Below are positions 47,216 through 54,546 of a DNA stretch of 64,000 nucleotides, piece after piece. The notes beneath the pieces are model-generated. The model was not told the DNA's origin and made no database searches. It was given only the letters and a program-made list of their open reading frames with translations. Made by a program: the position numbers and the translations under genes. Every line of letters starts with the position of its first letter. The stretch's first letter is position 1. This stretch comes from an uncultured Flavobacteriales bacterium (lineage in GTDB: Bacteria > Bacteroidota > Bacteroidia > Flavobacteriales_D > Parvicellaceae): NCBI GenBank assembly GCA_943788115.1, contig CALSPA010000006.1, forward strand, positions 1-64,000, given 5' to 3'.

Positions 47216-47372
47216 ATATTCAATTCTTTTATAGCATATTTTGTTAGGTAAATTGTCTTAGTAATGTCTCAATTTAGAAACATTCTAAATAATGATCAGC
47301 TAAAAATAAAGCTTTTTAACACACATTAAGAGAGTTTAAATCTATAAGTGGCATAAAATTAGATGTAATGAT

Positions 47373-47380
47373 TAATTTTG
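47373..47380 (+). promoter_or_regulatory. candidate -7 box for the SPOR-like gene
   Basis: TAATTTTG matches TAnnTTTG and lies 13 bases before the ATG at 47394, in the 170-200 bp divergent region shared with actA. The rest of that gap (47216-47372) shows only AT-rich sequence. Confidence 0.4.
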
Positions 47381-47393
47381 ATTAAATATTTTT

Positions 47394-47879
47394 ATGAAAG
47401 CTAGTTCAACAACTTTAATATTATCATTACTCTTGAATGCTTATGTTGCCCAAAACGACTGGACTACATATCCATCAAATTCTGACACTATTTTAATTAA
47501 CAATATAAAAGACTCATCATTTAAAGATTTAGAATTCAACTCATCTAATAATGAAAAAAGTCAACTTGTTGTCGTCAAAGACAATAGAATAGATTTGTTA
47601 CAGCAAAAACTTAAAAAAGAAAAAAACATTTCAGGATTTACTGTTCAGCTAGAAGTTAGCCAACAGACTAATGTAATAAAAGATGCTCGTTTGAAATTTA
47701 TAAAAGCATTTCCTGATCATCCTATTTTTGATGAATATATTGCTCCAAACACTTATTTATTTGCTGGTAGGTTTTATGATAAAAATGATGCTCTTGCATT
47801 TCAACATAAAATAAAAGCTCATTTCTTAAATACAATGGTGGTTAAAAAAAGAATTGTCCCTCCAAATATTACAGATTAA
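47394..47879 (+). CDS. SPOR-domain-like exported protein
   Basis: A 161-residue protein with a signal peptide (MKASSTTLILSLLLNAYVAQ) and a C-terminal domain resembling SPOR (about residues 80-155): GFTVQLEVSQQTNVIKDARL, FPDHPIFDEYIAPNTYLFAG and RFYDKNDALAFQHKI. SPOR domains bind denuded glycan strands of peptidoglycan, so it probably sits in the periplasm at the septum or cell wall. It is divergent from the actA operon and followed by a bidirectional terminator. Confidence 0.75.
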   Translation: MKASSTTLILSLLLNAYVAQNDWTTYPSNSDTILINNIKDSSFKDLEFNSSNNEKSQLVVVKDNRIDLLQQKLKKEKNISGFTVQLEVSQQTNVIKDARLKFIKAFPDHPIFDEYIAPNTYLFAGRFYDKNDALAFQHKIKAHFLNTMVVKKRIVPPNITD

Positions 47880-47885
47880 AGCGCA

Positions 47886-47919
47886 TAAAAAAAGGGAGGT
47901 GAAAACCTCCCTTTTTTTA
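47886..47919. terminator. bidirectional Rho-independent terminator
   Basis: AAAAAAAGGGAGGT-GAAA-ACCTCCCTTTTTTT: a seven-pair GC-rich stem with A- and T-runs on both sides. It serves the SPOR-like gene (plus) and the TPR lipoprotein gene (minus), which converge here. Confidence 0.93.
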
Positions 47920-47935
47920 TAAATATATATCTGTA

Positions 47936-49639
47936 TTAGAAAATCGCTAGAAAGTCAGCGTTTTCAAAAAATTGTATAAACTCTCTATCTCTTTTAGCTT
48001 TTGCTTTAAGATTAGCATCTTTTTCAAAAGCAATCTTTAAATTATCCATAAGCATTTCAGAGTTATTTGTTCTTGCACCAATAAGAGCCTTTAAGTAGTA
48101 AGACATTGCCTCATCTTTTGCATTACTACCATCAATAGATTTTGCAGCAGCATCAGCATCACCAGAAAGTAGGTTAGCTAAAGCAGAATTAAATGTCATA
48201 TTAGTTCCCATATTAGAAACAGCTTCATCATAAAGACCTTGCTGAACTTTCAACAAACCAAGATTGTAATTAGTTTCAGAACTACTTCCAGCTGATGTGA
48301 AAAGCTCCATTGCTCTTTCTCTATCACCCTTCATATGAGCTACAGCACCAATGTTATTGTTTACTGTTTCATTTTCACTAGCCTCACTAGCTTTCTCAAA
48401 ACTTGTTCCTGCAGCGTCTAAATCACCCTGTAAATATTGAACACATCCAACATTGTTTGCTGTTCTCCAATCATTCGGAAATAATCTTAATGCTTCATTA
48501 TAAACTCTTAATTGCTCACTTAAATCATCATATAATGTAGCAGTAAATAATAACTCTTCAACATTTAATGTATCTGGGTTTGTTTTTGATAAATCTTTCA
48601 ATTCTTCATCGCTGTATCCAACTTTATCATAAGAAAGTGTCATTTGAGATCTTCTTAATTGAGGAAGAACTTCTTTCTCTAGAAATGTATATGTTTTTGC
48701 CATATTTCTAATCTCTTGCTCTCTCTTATTTAAATCTGTGGTCATTTGAAGAACTCTAAGGATTAATTCTTTGTCCTCATGAGTTGTTTTTTCAACTTCA
48801 GTTTTAAAACCAGCCCAATCTTCTCCTTTAGGATCGATTGTGTAAAAAGCATCTGCTTGTCCAGCTTCGTACTTCATTTTCTTCATTTTTTTAACCAATG
48901 CAGATTTAGCGCTTTCGGCTCTGTCTTTAGCAAGGTTTTCATTCTTGTCAACCTCGCCTTCTGGAGAAGCATAAGATGAAACATTAACCGACTTCAATTC
49001 ATGTCTAGGGTTAGTTGTTGCATCTAAAACAAATGCCATTAAATCAACTATGTCTTGATCTTTTAACTCACTACTTTTTACAGTAGCCTGACCTTTATTA
49101 AAGTTGATAACAGCTTCAGTTTCATGTGAAGTAATTCGTTGAAATGCATCTTTTGCAGAAATAACTTGATCATCCAATTTTAACAAGTATGGAGTTATGA
49201 TTGTACCATCAGCAATTTTATCTGTAAACATTTCTTCTTCTTTCTTACCTTTTTTGGCAACAACTCTTACCTTAACAATTCCTTCTTCCATACATTTTTG
49301 ATAAGGTATTGTACTTGAATAAGAGAAAGATGTTCCTTCTTTGGGAACTACTTTTCCATTTCCTGCTGCTTTAGGGCCTTGAAATATTTCTGTTTGAAAA
49401 GCAATTTCTGTTCCATCATTACACACAAATAGTGGAGTAACTTCAGCAACTGCTTTAGCGTTTAATCCTTTTTCAACAAATTTTCCGTTAATTTGAAGAG
49501 TTACATCATCCGCATGCATTTGAAGTGGATTTTCTGTAACATTATACTCAAGTTCTTTAATTGTAGAACAGCTATTCAATAAAGAAACAACTGCAAAAAA
49601 CGACATTAAAAAACAACCTTTAAATACTATCTTTTTCAT
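47936..49639 (-). CDS. outer-membrane lipoprotein with TPR repeats
   Basis: A 567-residue protein with a lipoprotein signal (VVSLLNSC, acylated Cys at residue 24). The N-terminal half is beta-rich. About residues 205-300 resemble an OmpA-type domain (SVNVSSYASPEGEVDKNENLA, then DRAESAKSALVKKM), which would bind peptidoglycan. The C-terminal half (about 370-540) has several TPR-like helix pairs, such as LRVYNEALRLFPNDWRTANN and YLQGDLDAAGTSFEKASEA. It is probably a cell-envelope scaffold. The TPR plus OmpA combination recalls T9SS PorE, but the order and missing propeller argue against that name. The upstream 125 bp contain a weak -7-like box, TATACTTG. Confidence 0.75.
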   Translation of the reverse strand: MKKIVFKGCFLMSFFAVVSLLNSCSTIKELEYNVTENPLQMHADDVTLQINGKFVEKGLNAKAVAEVTPLFVCNDGTEIAFQTEIFQGPKAAGNGKVVPKEGTSFSYSSTIPYQKCMEEGIVKVRVVAKKGKKEEEMFTDKIADGTIITPYLLKLDDQVISAKDAFQRITSHETEAVINFNKGQATVKSSELKDQDIVDLMAFVLDATTNPRHELKSVNVSSYASPEGEVDKNENLAKDRAESAKSALVKKMKKMKYEAGQADAFYTIDPKGEDWAGFKTEVEKTTHEDKELILRVLQMTTDLNKREQEIRNMAKTYTFLEKEVLPQLRRSQMTLSYDKVGYSDEELKDLSKTNPDTLNVEELLFTATLYDDLSEQLRVYNEALRLFPNDWRTANNVGCVQYLQGDLDAAGTSFEKASEASENETVNNNIGAVAHMKGDRERAMELFTSAGSSSETNYNLGLLKVQQGLYDEAVSNMGTNMTFNSALANLLSGDADAAAKSIDGSNAKDEAMSYYLKALIGARTNNSEMLMDNLKIAFEKDANLKAKAKRDREFIQFFENADFLAIF

Positions 49640-49764
49640 TGTAAAAATTAATAAGTTTCAATTTTTTTAAATTTTGTGCAAGTATAAGTACTATTTTTTA
49701 CTTAAAAAAGCGTTTATACACTATATACCGATTAAAAAAATTGATAATGAAAATTTGACAACTA

Positions 49765-50415
49765 TTATTTAACGGCTTTCATTAGTTGGTGAAGATTAAT
49801 CTCTATTTCATTTTTAGAATAATTACCTCTTAAAATAGAAGAAAATGCTTGAGTCAGCTTTACAGGTTTACTCATGTCAATTTGCTTTGCTTTAATTCTC
49901 AAAACAGGTTGCTTTAATTCTTTCAGCCATTGATCATATCCGTTCATTATAGATTCAATGTATTTCTCGTCAATAGATTGTTCAAATACTCTACCTCTTT
50001 TGTAAATGTTTTCAATTAAATCTTCAACATCACGCTCTATGAAGATAACCAGGTCTGGTTCTTGAAAAGGTTTATATAAAAGATTCGTTAATGATTTAAC
50101 GGATTTAAACTCCTTTTCATTCAAATTTATTTTAGAAAAAATTAAGCTTTTTTGAGGGACATAATCTGAAAAAACCAATTTTCTAGTATTGTTGAAGAAC
50201 TCCGCCATTTGTTTACTTCTATCTAAAATAAATTGTAATTCAGCGTGCAATGCAAAATCTTCGCCACTATAAAATGCTTTTAAAAACTGATTGTCTTCAA
50301 ACTCTTCAAGCAAAAGAGATCCGTTTAATTGTGCAGACAAAAACTTAGCAAGTGTTGTTTTTCCAGCTCCAATATTACCCTCTACAGCAATGTATTTATA
50401 GTTTATTTTGGACAT
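49765..50415 (-). CDS. deoxynucleoside kinase family protein
   Basis: A 216-residue kinase with P-loop AVEGNIGAGKTTLAKFL, the EEFEDNQFLKAFY block, the VFSDYVPQKSLIF region and the LID arginines in KRGRVFEQSIDEKYI. It phosphorylates deoxynucleosides for salvage; the preferred base cannot be read from sequence. It overlaps the folK end by 13 bp. A second, clearly different deoxynucleoside kinase lies at 56986-57609, so the cell probably has two with different substrate preferences. Confidence 0.9.
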   Translation of the reverse strand: MSKINYKYIAVEGNIGAGKTTLAKFLSAQLNGSLLLEEFEDNQFLKAFYSGEDFALHAELQFILDRSKQMAEFFNNTRKLVFSDYVPQKSLIFSKINLNEKEFKSVKSLTNLLYKPFQEPDLVIFIERDVEDLIENIYKRGRVFEQSIDEKYIESIMNGYDQWLKELKQPVLRIKAKQIDMSKPVKLTQAFSSILRGNYSKNEIEINLHQLMKAVK

Positions 50416-50891
50416 CTAACTTCAGAATTATCTTCACACAAAAAGAGTAATTGTTTTATTGTTTTATTAAAACCAGGAACAATATAGTTAGGAATTATTT
50501 CATTTAGTGGAATAAGACAAAAATTTCTCAAATGCATTCTTGGATGCGGTATAGTAAGCTCATAATTATTTACAATTTCATTAGAAAACAAGATGATGTC
50601 AATGTCTATAGGTCTATCTTTATAACCGTCAATGAAACTCCTTTTTCTACCAAGTTTTATTTCAATATCCAACATGTCCTTTAACAAAACATTTGGTTGA
50701 TAATCAGTGTTAATGAGTATTCCTAAATTAAGAAATTCATTATTTGATTTAAACCCCAAAGGAGCAGAATAATAAAAAGATGACTTTGTTATAATTTTAT
50801 ATTTCTTAGATATTTCAATTAATGCCAACTCAATGAAATGTTCTTTATCATCAAAATTACTTCCTAATAACAATACAGCCTCTTTATTCAT
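50403..50891 (-). CDS. folK: 2-amino-4-hydroxy-6-hydroxymethyldihydropteridine pyrophosphokinase
   Basis: A 162-residue folate-synthesis enzyme that transfers pyrophosphate from ATP to the pterin. Motifs are VLLLGSNFDDKEHFIELAL, YYSAPLGFKSNNEFLN, LGRKRSFIDGYKDRPIDIDI and TIPHPRMHLRNFCLIPLNEI. Length is normal. It is followed by the deoxynucleoside kinase and is divergent from sppA; this folK-kinase-sppA arrangement is common in flavobacteria. Confidence 0.96.
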   Translation of the reverse strand: MNKEAVLLLGSNFDDKEHFIELALIEISKKYKIITKSSFYYSAPLGFKSNNEFLNLGILINTDYQPNVLLKDMLDIEIKLGRKRSFIDGYKDRPIDIDIILFSNEIVNNYELTIPHPRMHLRNFCLIPLNEIIPNYIVPGFNKTIKQLLFLCEDNSEVRCPK

Positions 50892-50895
50892 AACA

Positions 50896-50903
50896 CAAAT
50901 CTA
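50896..50903 (-). promoter_or_regulatory. candidate -7 box for folK
   Basis: TAGATTTG on the minus strand ends five bases before the folK ATG (50891). If used, the transcript would be leaderless or nearly so, as suggested for lpxD. Confidence 0.35.
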
Positions 50904-51001
50904 ATTTTTTATAGCAAAGTTGAGTCATAATAGATAATTAGCTTTTATCCCAATTATATTGCCACCTATGTAAGATGCAGAAAAAAATAATCAATCAATT
51001 C

Positions 51002-51009
51002 TATTTTTG
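51002..51009 (+). promoter_or_regulatory. candidate -7 box for sppA
   Basis: TATTTTTG matches TAnnTTTG and lies 21 bases before the ATG at 51031. It overlaps the upstream ATT-rich start at 51007, which argues against that longer start. Confidence 0.4.
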
Positions 51010-51030
51010 TTTAAAATAAAATTTACAACT

Positions 51031-52830
51031 ATGAAACCATTTTGGAGAACCTTTTGGGCATCTTCCTTGTCAAGTCTAGCAATCGGGACTACGCTCATAA
51101 TCATTTTTTTTAGCATCGTAATTGGGATTACCTCCAGTTTTGACAAAAAGCCTTTTAAAGTCAATGAGAATGGAATATTGCATATAAAATTAGATGATGC
51201 TATTTCGGAAGTATCCTTTGCAGACTTTGATCCAAACTCACCAGAATTAATAAAAAAACAGCTAGGCATCAAAGAACTTAAAAATGGTTTACAAGAAGCC
51301 TCTGATGATGACAACATCAAAGGGATTTTATTAAATATTGACAATATTTCTGCTGGACTAGCCTCTGTAGAAGAAATAAGAAATTCTTTATTAGATTTTA
51401 AAGAAAATTCTGGGAAATTCATTTATTCATACTCTGAAACTTACAGTCAAGGAGCTTACTACCTTTCATCAGTTGCAGATGAAGTATATCTATACCCTAC
51501 AGGTATGTTAGACTTTAGAGGTTTGGGTACTGAACTCATGTTTTTTAAAGGCACTTTGGACAAATTAGGCATTGAAATGCAAATAATAAGAGGGTCAAAT
51601 AATAAATTCAAAAGCGCTGTTGAACCATTCATTTACAAACAAATGAGTGATGCCAACAGAGAGCAAATGATGCTTTTATTAAATTCTGTATGGAGCAATA
51701 TGCTTACAAACATTAAAACATCTAGAAACATAACATTAGAAGAAATGAATGAAATAGCAGATTCTGTTTATGTAAGAGATGCAAAGTCTGCAGTTGATTA
51801 TCAACTGGTTGACAAACTAATATACGAAGATGAGCTCTTCACCATATTAAAAAATGAAACGCAAACAGCTGAAGATGAAGAGCTTAATTTAGTTCCTTTT
51901 AATAAATATTGTTCATCAAAATCTAGACTCAAGAAGCTTAAATTTAGTGAGCTAAGTGAAAAAGGAAACATTGCAGTTGTATATGCTGTAGGTGACATTG
52001 TAAGTGGTGAAGGTAAAAGAACTCAAATTGGATCTGATAAAATTGCAGGTGCTGTAAGAGAAGCTCGTTTAGATGAAGATATTAAAGCTATTGTATTACG
52101 TGTTAATTCTCCTGGTGGCAGTGCTTTAGCTTCTGATGTTATTTGGAGAGAAGTGATTTTAGCTAAGGAAACTAAACCAGTGATTGTTTCTATGGGAGAT
52201 CTTGCTGCATCTGGAGGATATTATATTTCTTGTGCTGCTGATAGAATTTTCTCACAGCCCAACACAATTACAGGATCTATTGGAGTGTTTGGCATGATCC
52301 CCAATATTGGCCCTATGATGGAAGACAAACTGGGGGTAACATTCGATCGAGCAGAGACTAACAGCCATTCAGTAATGTCTTTATCTAAAGCATTAAGTGA
52401 AAAAGAAAAAGCAATAATTCAAAAAGGCGTTGATGATATCTACAATGATTTTATTTCTAAAGTTGCAAAAGGCAGAGATGGGCTTAAAGTTGAAGATGTT
52501 GATAAAATTGGACAGGGAAGAGTTTGGTCTGGTACAGATGCGCTAAGAATTGGCTTGGTTGATGAGATGGGTGGAATTGAAGACGCCATTAGCTATGCTG
52601 CTAAAAAAGCAGGGATAGAAAAAAGTGAAATAAAAACTAAAACTCTTCCTGAGTATAAATCTGACAATCTATTAGAAATAATCGAAATGTTTAATGAGCA
52701 AGAGACTAGTATTAAATCTAATCTTAATCCAATTTACACCAACATAAGCAAACAGATAGAATTCTTAAATGATTATAAAACTGCTGACAGAATACAAGCT
52801 AGGTTTCCTTATAGTTTTGTGATTAAGTAA
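51031..52830 (+). CDS. sppA: signal peptide peptidase SppA (67 kDa type)
   Basis: A 599-residue membrane-bound serine protease of the long, two-domain SppA type, with one N-terminal helix (about residues 8-35, SLSSLAIGTTLIIIFFSIVIG). The catalytic serine is in GDLAASGGYYISCAAD of the C-terminal domain. The lysine of the Ser-Lys dyad is expected in the N-terminal domain at RGSNNKFKSAVEPFIYK. It degrades cleaved signal peptides in the membrane. I chose ATG 51031 because it starts MKPFWRTFW just before the helix and lies after the promoter box. The protease-inhibitor locus begins 49 bp downstream. Confidence 0.95.
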   Translation: MKPFWRTFWASSLSSLAIGTTLIIIFFSIVIGITSSFDKKPFKVNENGILHIKLDDAISEVSFADFDPNSPELIKKQLGIKELKNGLQEASDDDNIKGILLNIDNISAGLASVEEIRNSLLDFKENSGKFIYSYSETYSQGAYYLSSVADEVYLYPTGMLDFRGLGTELMFFKGTLDKLGIEMQIIRGSNNKFKSAVEPFIYKQMSDANREQMMLLLNSVWSNMLTNIKTSRNITLEEMNEIADSVYVRDAKSAVDYQLVDKLIYEDELFTILKNETQTAEDEELNLVPFNKYCSSKSRLKKLKFSELSEKGNIAVVYAVGDIVSGEGKRTQIGSDKIAGAVREARLDEDIKAIVLRVNSPGGSALASDVIWREVILAKETKPVIVSMGDLAASGGYYISCAADRIFSQPNTITGSIGVFGMIPNIGPMMEDKLGVTFDRAETNSHSVMSLSKALSEKEKAIIQKGVDDIYNDFISKVAKGRDGLKVEDVDKIGQGRVWSGTDALRIGLVDEMGGIEDAISYAAKKAGIEKSEIKTKTLPEYKSDNLLEIIEMFNEQETSIKSNLNPIYTNISKQIEFLNDYKTADRIQARFPYSFVIK

Positions 52831-52879
52831 TTTTAAAAGAGGTTGTGGGATTTTATTATATTTATATTAAATACCCCCT

Positions 52880-54082
52880 ATGAAAAACCTTACGCTAATA
52901 TTATTTATTACTCCTTTATTTTTTACGGCTCAATTAGATTCATCTTGTTATCTAATTCCTGACCCAGGACCTTGTTTCGGATTATTTCCAAAATATTTTT
53001 ACAATCAAACTACACAACAATGTGAAACATTTACCTGGGGAGGGTGTGCAGGTGTAGTTCCTTTTGAAACTCTTATCGATTGCCAAAACAGTTGTTCTGG
53101 CAGCGTCAATTCAATTGATATTTGTTATAATTTACTTAAAAACCCTGGCGCTGAAGATGGATTGATAGATTGGAATTTTTCTACAGGCCCTGGATCGGAC
53201 TGGGTCACACAAGGAAGTTCTTTTGGGACTCAATCATTTGTTTCATCATACGCATGGTCTACAAAGAATCAAACAATCGATTTAATCGCCCTTGGATTGT
53301 CGTCAAGTTACTTAGACTTGGAGCCAACATTATATGTTCAAGAGCTTTATACAGGTCATGCTGTAAATTACAGCGATGAATATTTTTTGCATGTTGAATT
53401 AAGAGATTCTCTTGGAAACATTATTACTTCTTTTGATGACGGAAGCCAATCCTCTCCTTTAATTTCAGATACATCATGGAAAACCTCAAGTCATACTTTC
53501 ACTAATTATGGATCGGGATTAAGATACATTTACTTTGAATCTGGAGGAAAAGATGTAGAGTTCTGGGCAGGACATTACGGCACTAAAATGGATGAAGCCA
53601 TAGTTAAATTTGTAATTGATAATGGCATAACAAACAACTCACCAACTTTGTCGGCAAATCTTTCTGGAGCAACATACCAATGGTTAGATTGTAATGACAA
53701 TTACGCTCAAATCAATGGAGAAACAAACCAAACATTTACAGCCTCAAATAATGGGAGTTATGCTGTAGAAATAACAACTAACAATTGCATTGACACTTCA
53801 ATTTGTGAATCTGTTAATAATGTTGGGTTATACGGAGATTTAGAAATTGACAACCCTATTATTTATCCCAATCCATCAAATGGCGTTTTTTCAATTAATT
53901 TTAACTCTATGCAAGACAATATTTCTGTTGCCATTAAATCAATAACTGGAAGTTTAATTTCAAAATCGACTTATATAAATGTGAAAACTATTCCTGTGAA
54001 TATTAAAAATGCTGCGGGACTATACATCCTAGAAATTAAAACCAACAGCGGATATATAATATCTAAAATAATTAAGCGCTAG
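52880..54082 (+). CDS. T9SS-exported Kunitz inhibitor plus F-box-associated (FBA)-like domain protein
   Basis: A 400-residue exported protein of unusual architecture. Signal peptide: residues 1-17 (MKNLTLILFITPLFFTA). Residues 23-72 are a Kunitz/BPTI domain with all six cysteines (C23, C32, C48, C56, C68, C72), the GPC-F reactive site, KYFYNQTT and FTWGGCAG. The P1 residue is Phe33, which suggests chymotrypsin-like targets. Residues about 84-248 resemble the animal FBA glycan-binding domain of Fbs1/FBXO2: NPGAEDGLIDW, SSYAWSTKNQTIDL, LYVQELYTG, SHTFTNYGSGLRY and GGKDVEFWAGHYG. An Ig-like stretch (GATYQWLDCNDNY) and a T9SS type A sorting domain (IIYPNPSNGVFSIN to SKIIKR) complete it. It lies 49 bp after sppA and 10 bp before the Kazal gene. 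The Kunitz call is secure; the FBA call is by motif likeness. Confidence 0.88.
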   Translation: MKNLTLILFITPLFFTAQLDSSCYLIPDPGPCFGLFPKYFYNQTTQQCETFTWGGCAGVVPFETLIDCQNSCSGSVNSIDICYNLLKNPGAEDGLIDWNFSTGPGSDWVTQGSSFGTQSFVSSYAWSTKNQTIDLIALGLSSSYLDLEPTLYVQELYTGHAVNYSDEYFLHVELRDSLGNIITSFDDGSQSSPLISDTSWKTSSHTFTNYGSGLRYIYFESGGKDVEFWAGHYGTKMDEAIVKFVIDNGITNNSPTLSANLSGATYQWLDCNDNYAQINGETNQTFTASNNGSYAVEITTNNCIDTSICESVNNVGLYGDLEIDNPIIYPNPSNGVFSINFNSMQDNISVAIKSITGSLISKSTYINVKTIPVNIKNAAGLYILEIKTNSGYIISKIIKR

Positions 54083-54092
54083 TACTAATGTA

Positions 54093-54335
54093 ATGAGATT
54101 AATTATTTGCACTTTTTTAATATCATTTTTAATTTTAGGTTGTTCAAAACCTAATAACTGTGCTGAAATTATTTTCGCGTCTAACTGTTTAGATTCATCA
54201 AATATAGATACTAATTATTACTGTATTGAACAATGGGATCCTGTATGTGGCTGTAATGGAACAACATATTCAAACTCATGCTATGCAACCATTAACGGCA
54301 TTACAACATATTCACCTGGTGAATGTTGTCAATAA
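54093..54335 (+). CDS. Kazal-type serine protease inhibitor lipoprotein
   Basis: An 80-residue lipoprotein: signal FLISFLILGC with the acylated Cys at residue 17. The rest is a Kazal-type domain, with the hallmark WDPVCGCNGTTYSNSCYA followed by GITTYSPGEC. Aligned with ovomucoid, the P1 residue would be Glu (C-I-E-Q-W), suggesting a Glu-preferring target protease; this is only an inference. The mature protein would be anchored to a membrane by lipid. It starts 10 bp after the Kunitz gene and is almost certainly co-transcribed with it. No terminator follows. Confidence 0.88.
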   Translation: MRLIICTFLISFLILGCSKPNNCAEIIFASNCLDSSNIDTNYYCIEQWDPVCGCNGTTYSNSCYATINGITTYSPGECCQ

Positions 54336-54390
54336 AAATTTACTTTCTAAATAGATTGTACTGTGCTTTTATTTTATTAATTTTTATCTT

Positions 54391-54398
54391 TAACTTTG
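54391..54398 (+). promoter_or_regulatory. candidate -7 box for the 32-residue membrane protein
   Basis: TAACTTTG matches TAnnTTTG and lies 16 bases before the ATG at 54414. It marks a new transcript after the protease-inhibitor genes. Confidence 0.5.
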
Positions 54399-54413
54399 TA
54401 TAAAATTTACAAG

Positions 54414-54512
54414 ATGTCTGACAAAAATTTTCACGGAAGTACTGGTATAATTGGATACGTATATGTTTCAATTGCCTTAATTGTAATTTTCGGCTTAGTG
54501 TTATTTGGATAA
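54414..54512 (+). CDS. small single-helix membrane protein (32 aa)
   Basis: A 32-residue open frame, MSDKNFHGSTGIIGYVYVSI followed by a hydrophobic run ending GLVLFG. It has one predicted membrane helix covering about residues 12-32 and no charged residue after position 5. A good promoter -7 box sits 16 bases upstream and the GH3 gene follows after 34 bp. The frame fits a real gene by context, since the opposite-strand frame here has a basic, protein-unlike composition. Function unknown. It could also be a leader peptide for GH3. Confidence 0.5.
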   Translation: MSDKNFHGSTGIIGYVYVSIALIVIFGLVLFG

Positions 54513-54546
54513 CTCCAATTAACTTTAAGGGATATTCTTTTAGTTT

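Noticed and set aside
47170-47223. Longer N-terminus for actA
   Set aside because: It begins upstream of a consensus -7 box and adds a segment with no signal-peptide character before the true signal at 47169.
47936-49639. Assigning the TPR lipoprotein as PorE
   Set aside because: OmpA-like and TPR parts are present but in a different order, and there is no beta-propeller or CRD domain.
51007-51030. Upstream start for sppA
   Set aside because: It overlaps the promoter box and adds residues before the membrane helix; the ATG at 51031 fits better.
50991-51422. Minus-strand 143-residue open frame
   Set aside because: It is antisense to the sppA start and ends in the promoter region; Ser/Leu-rich composition typical of a shadow.
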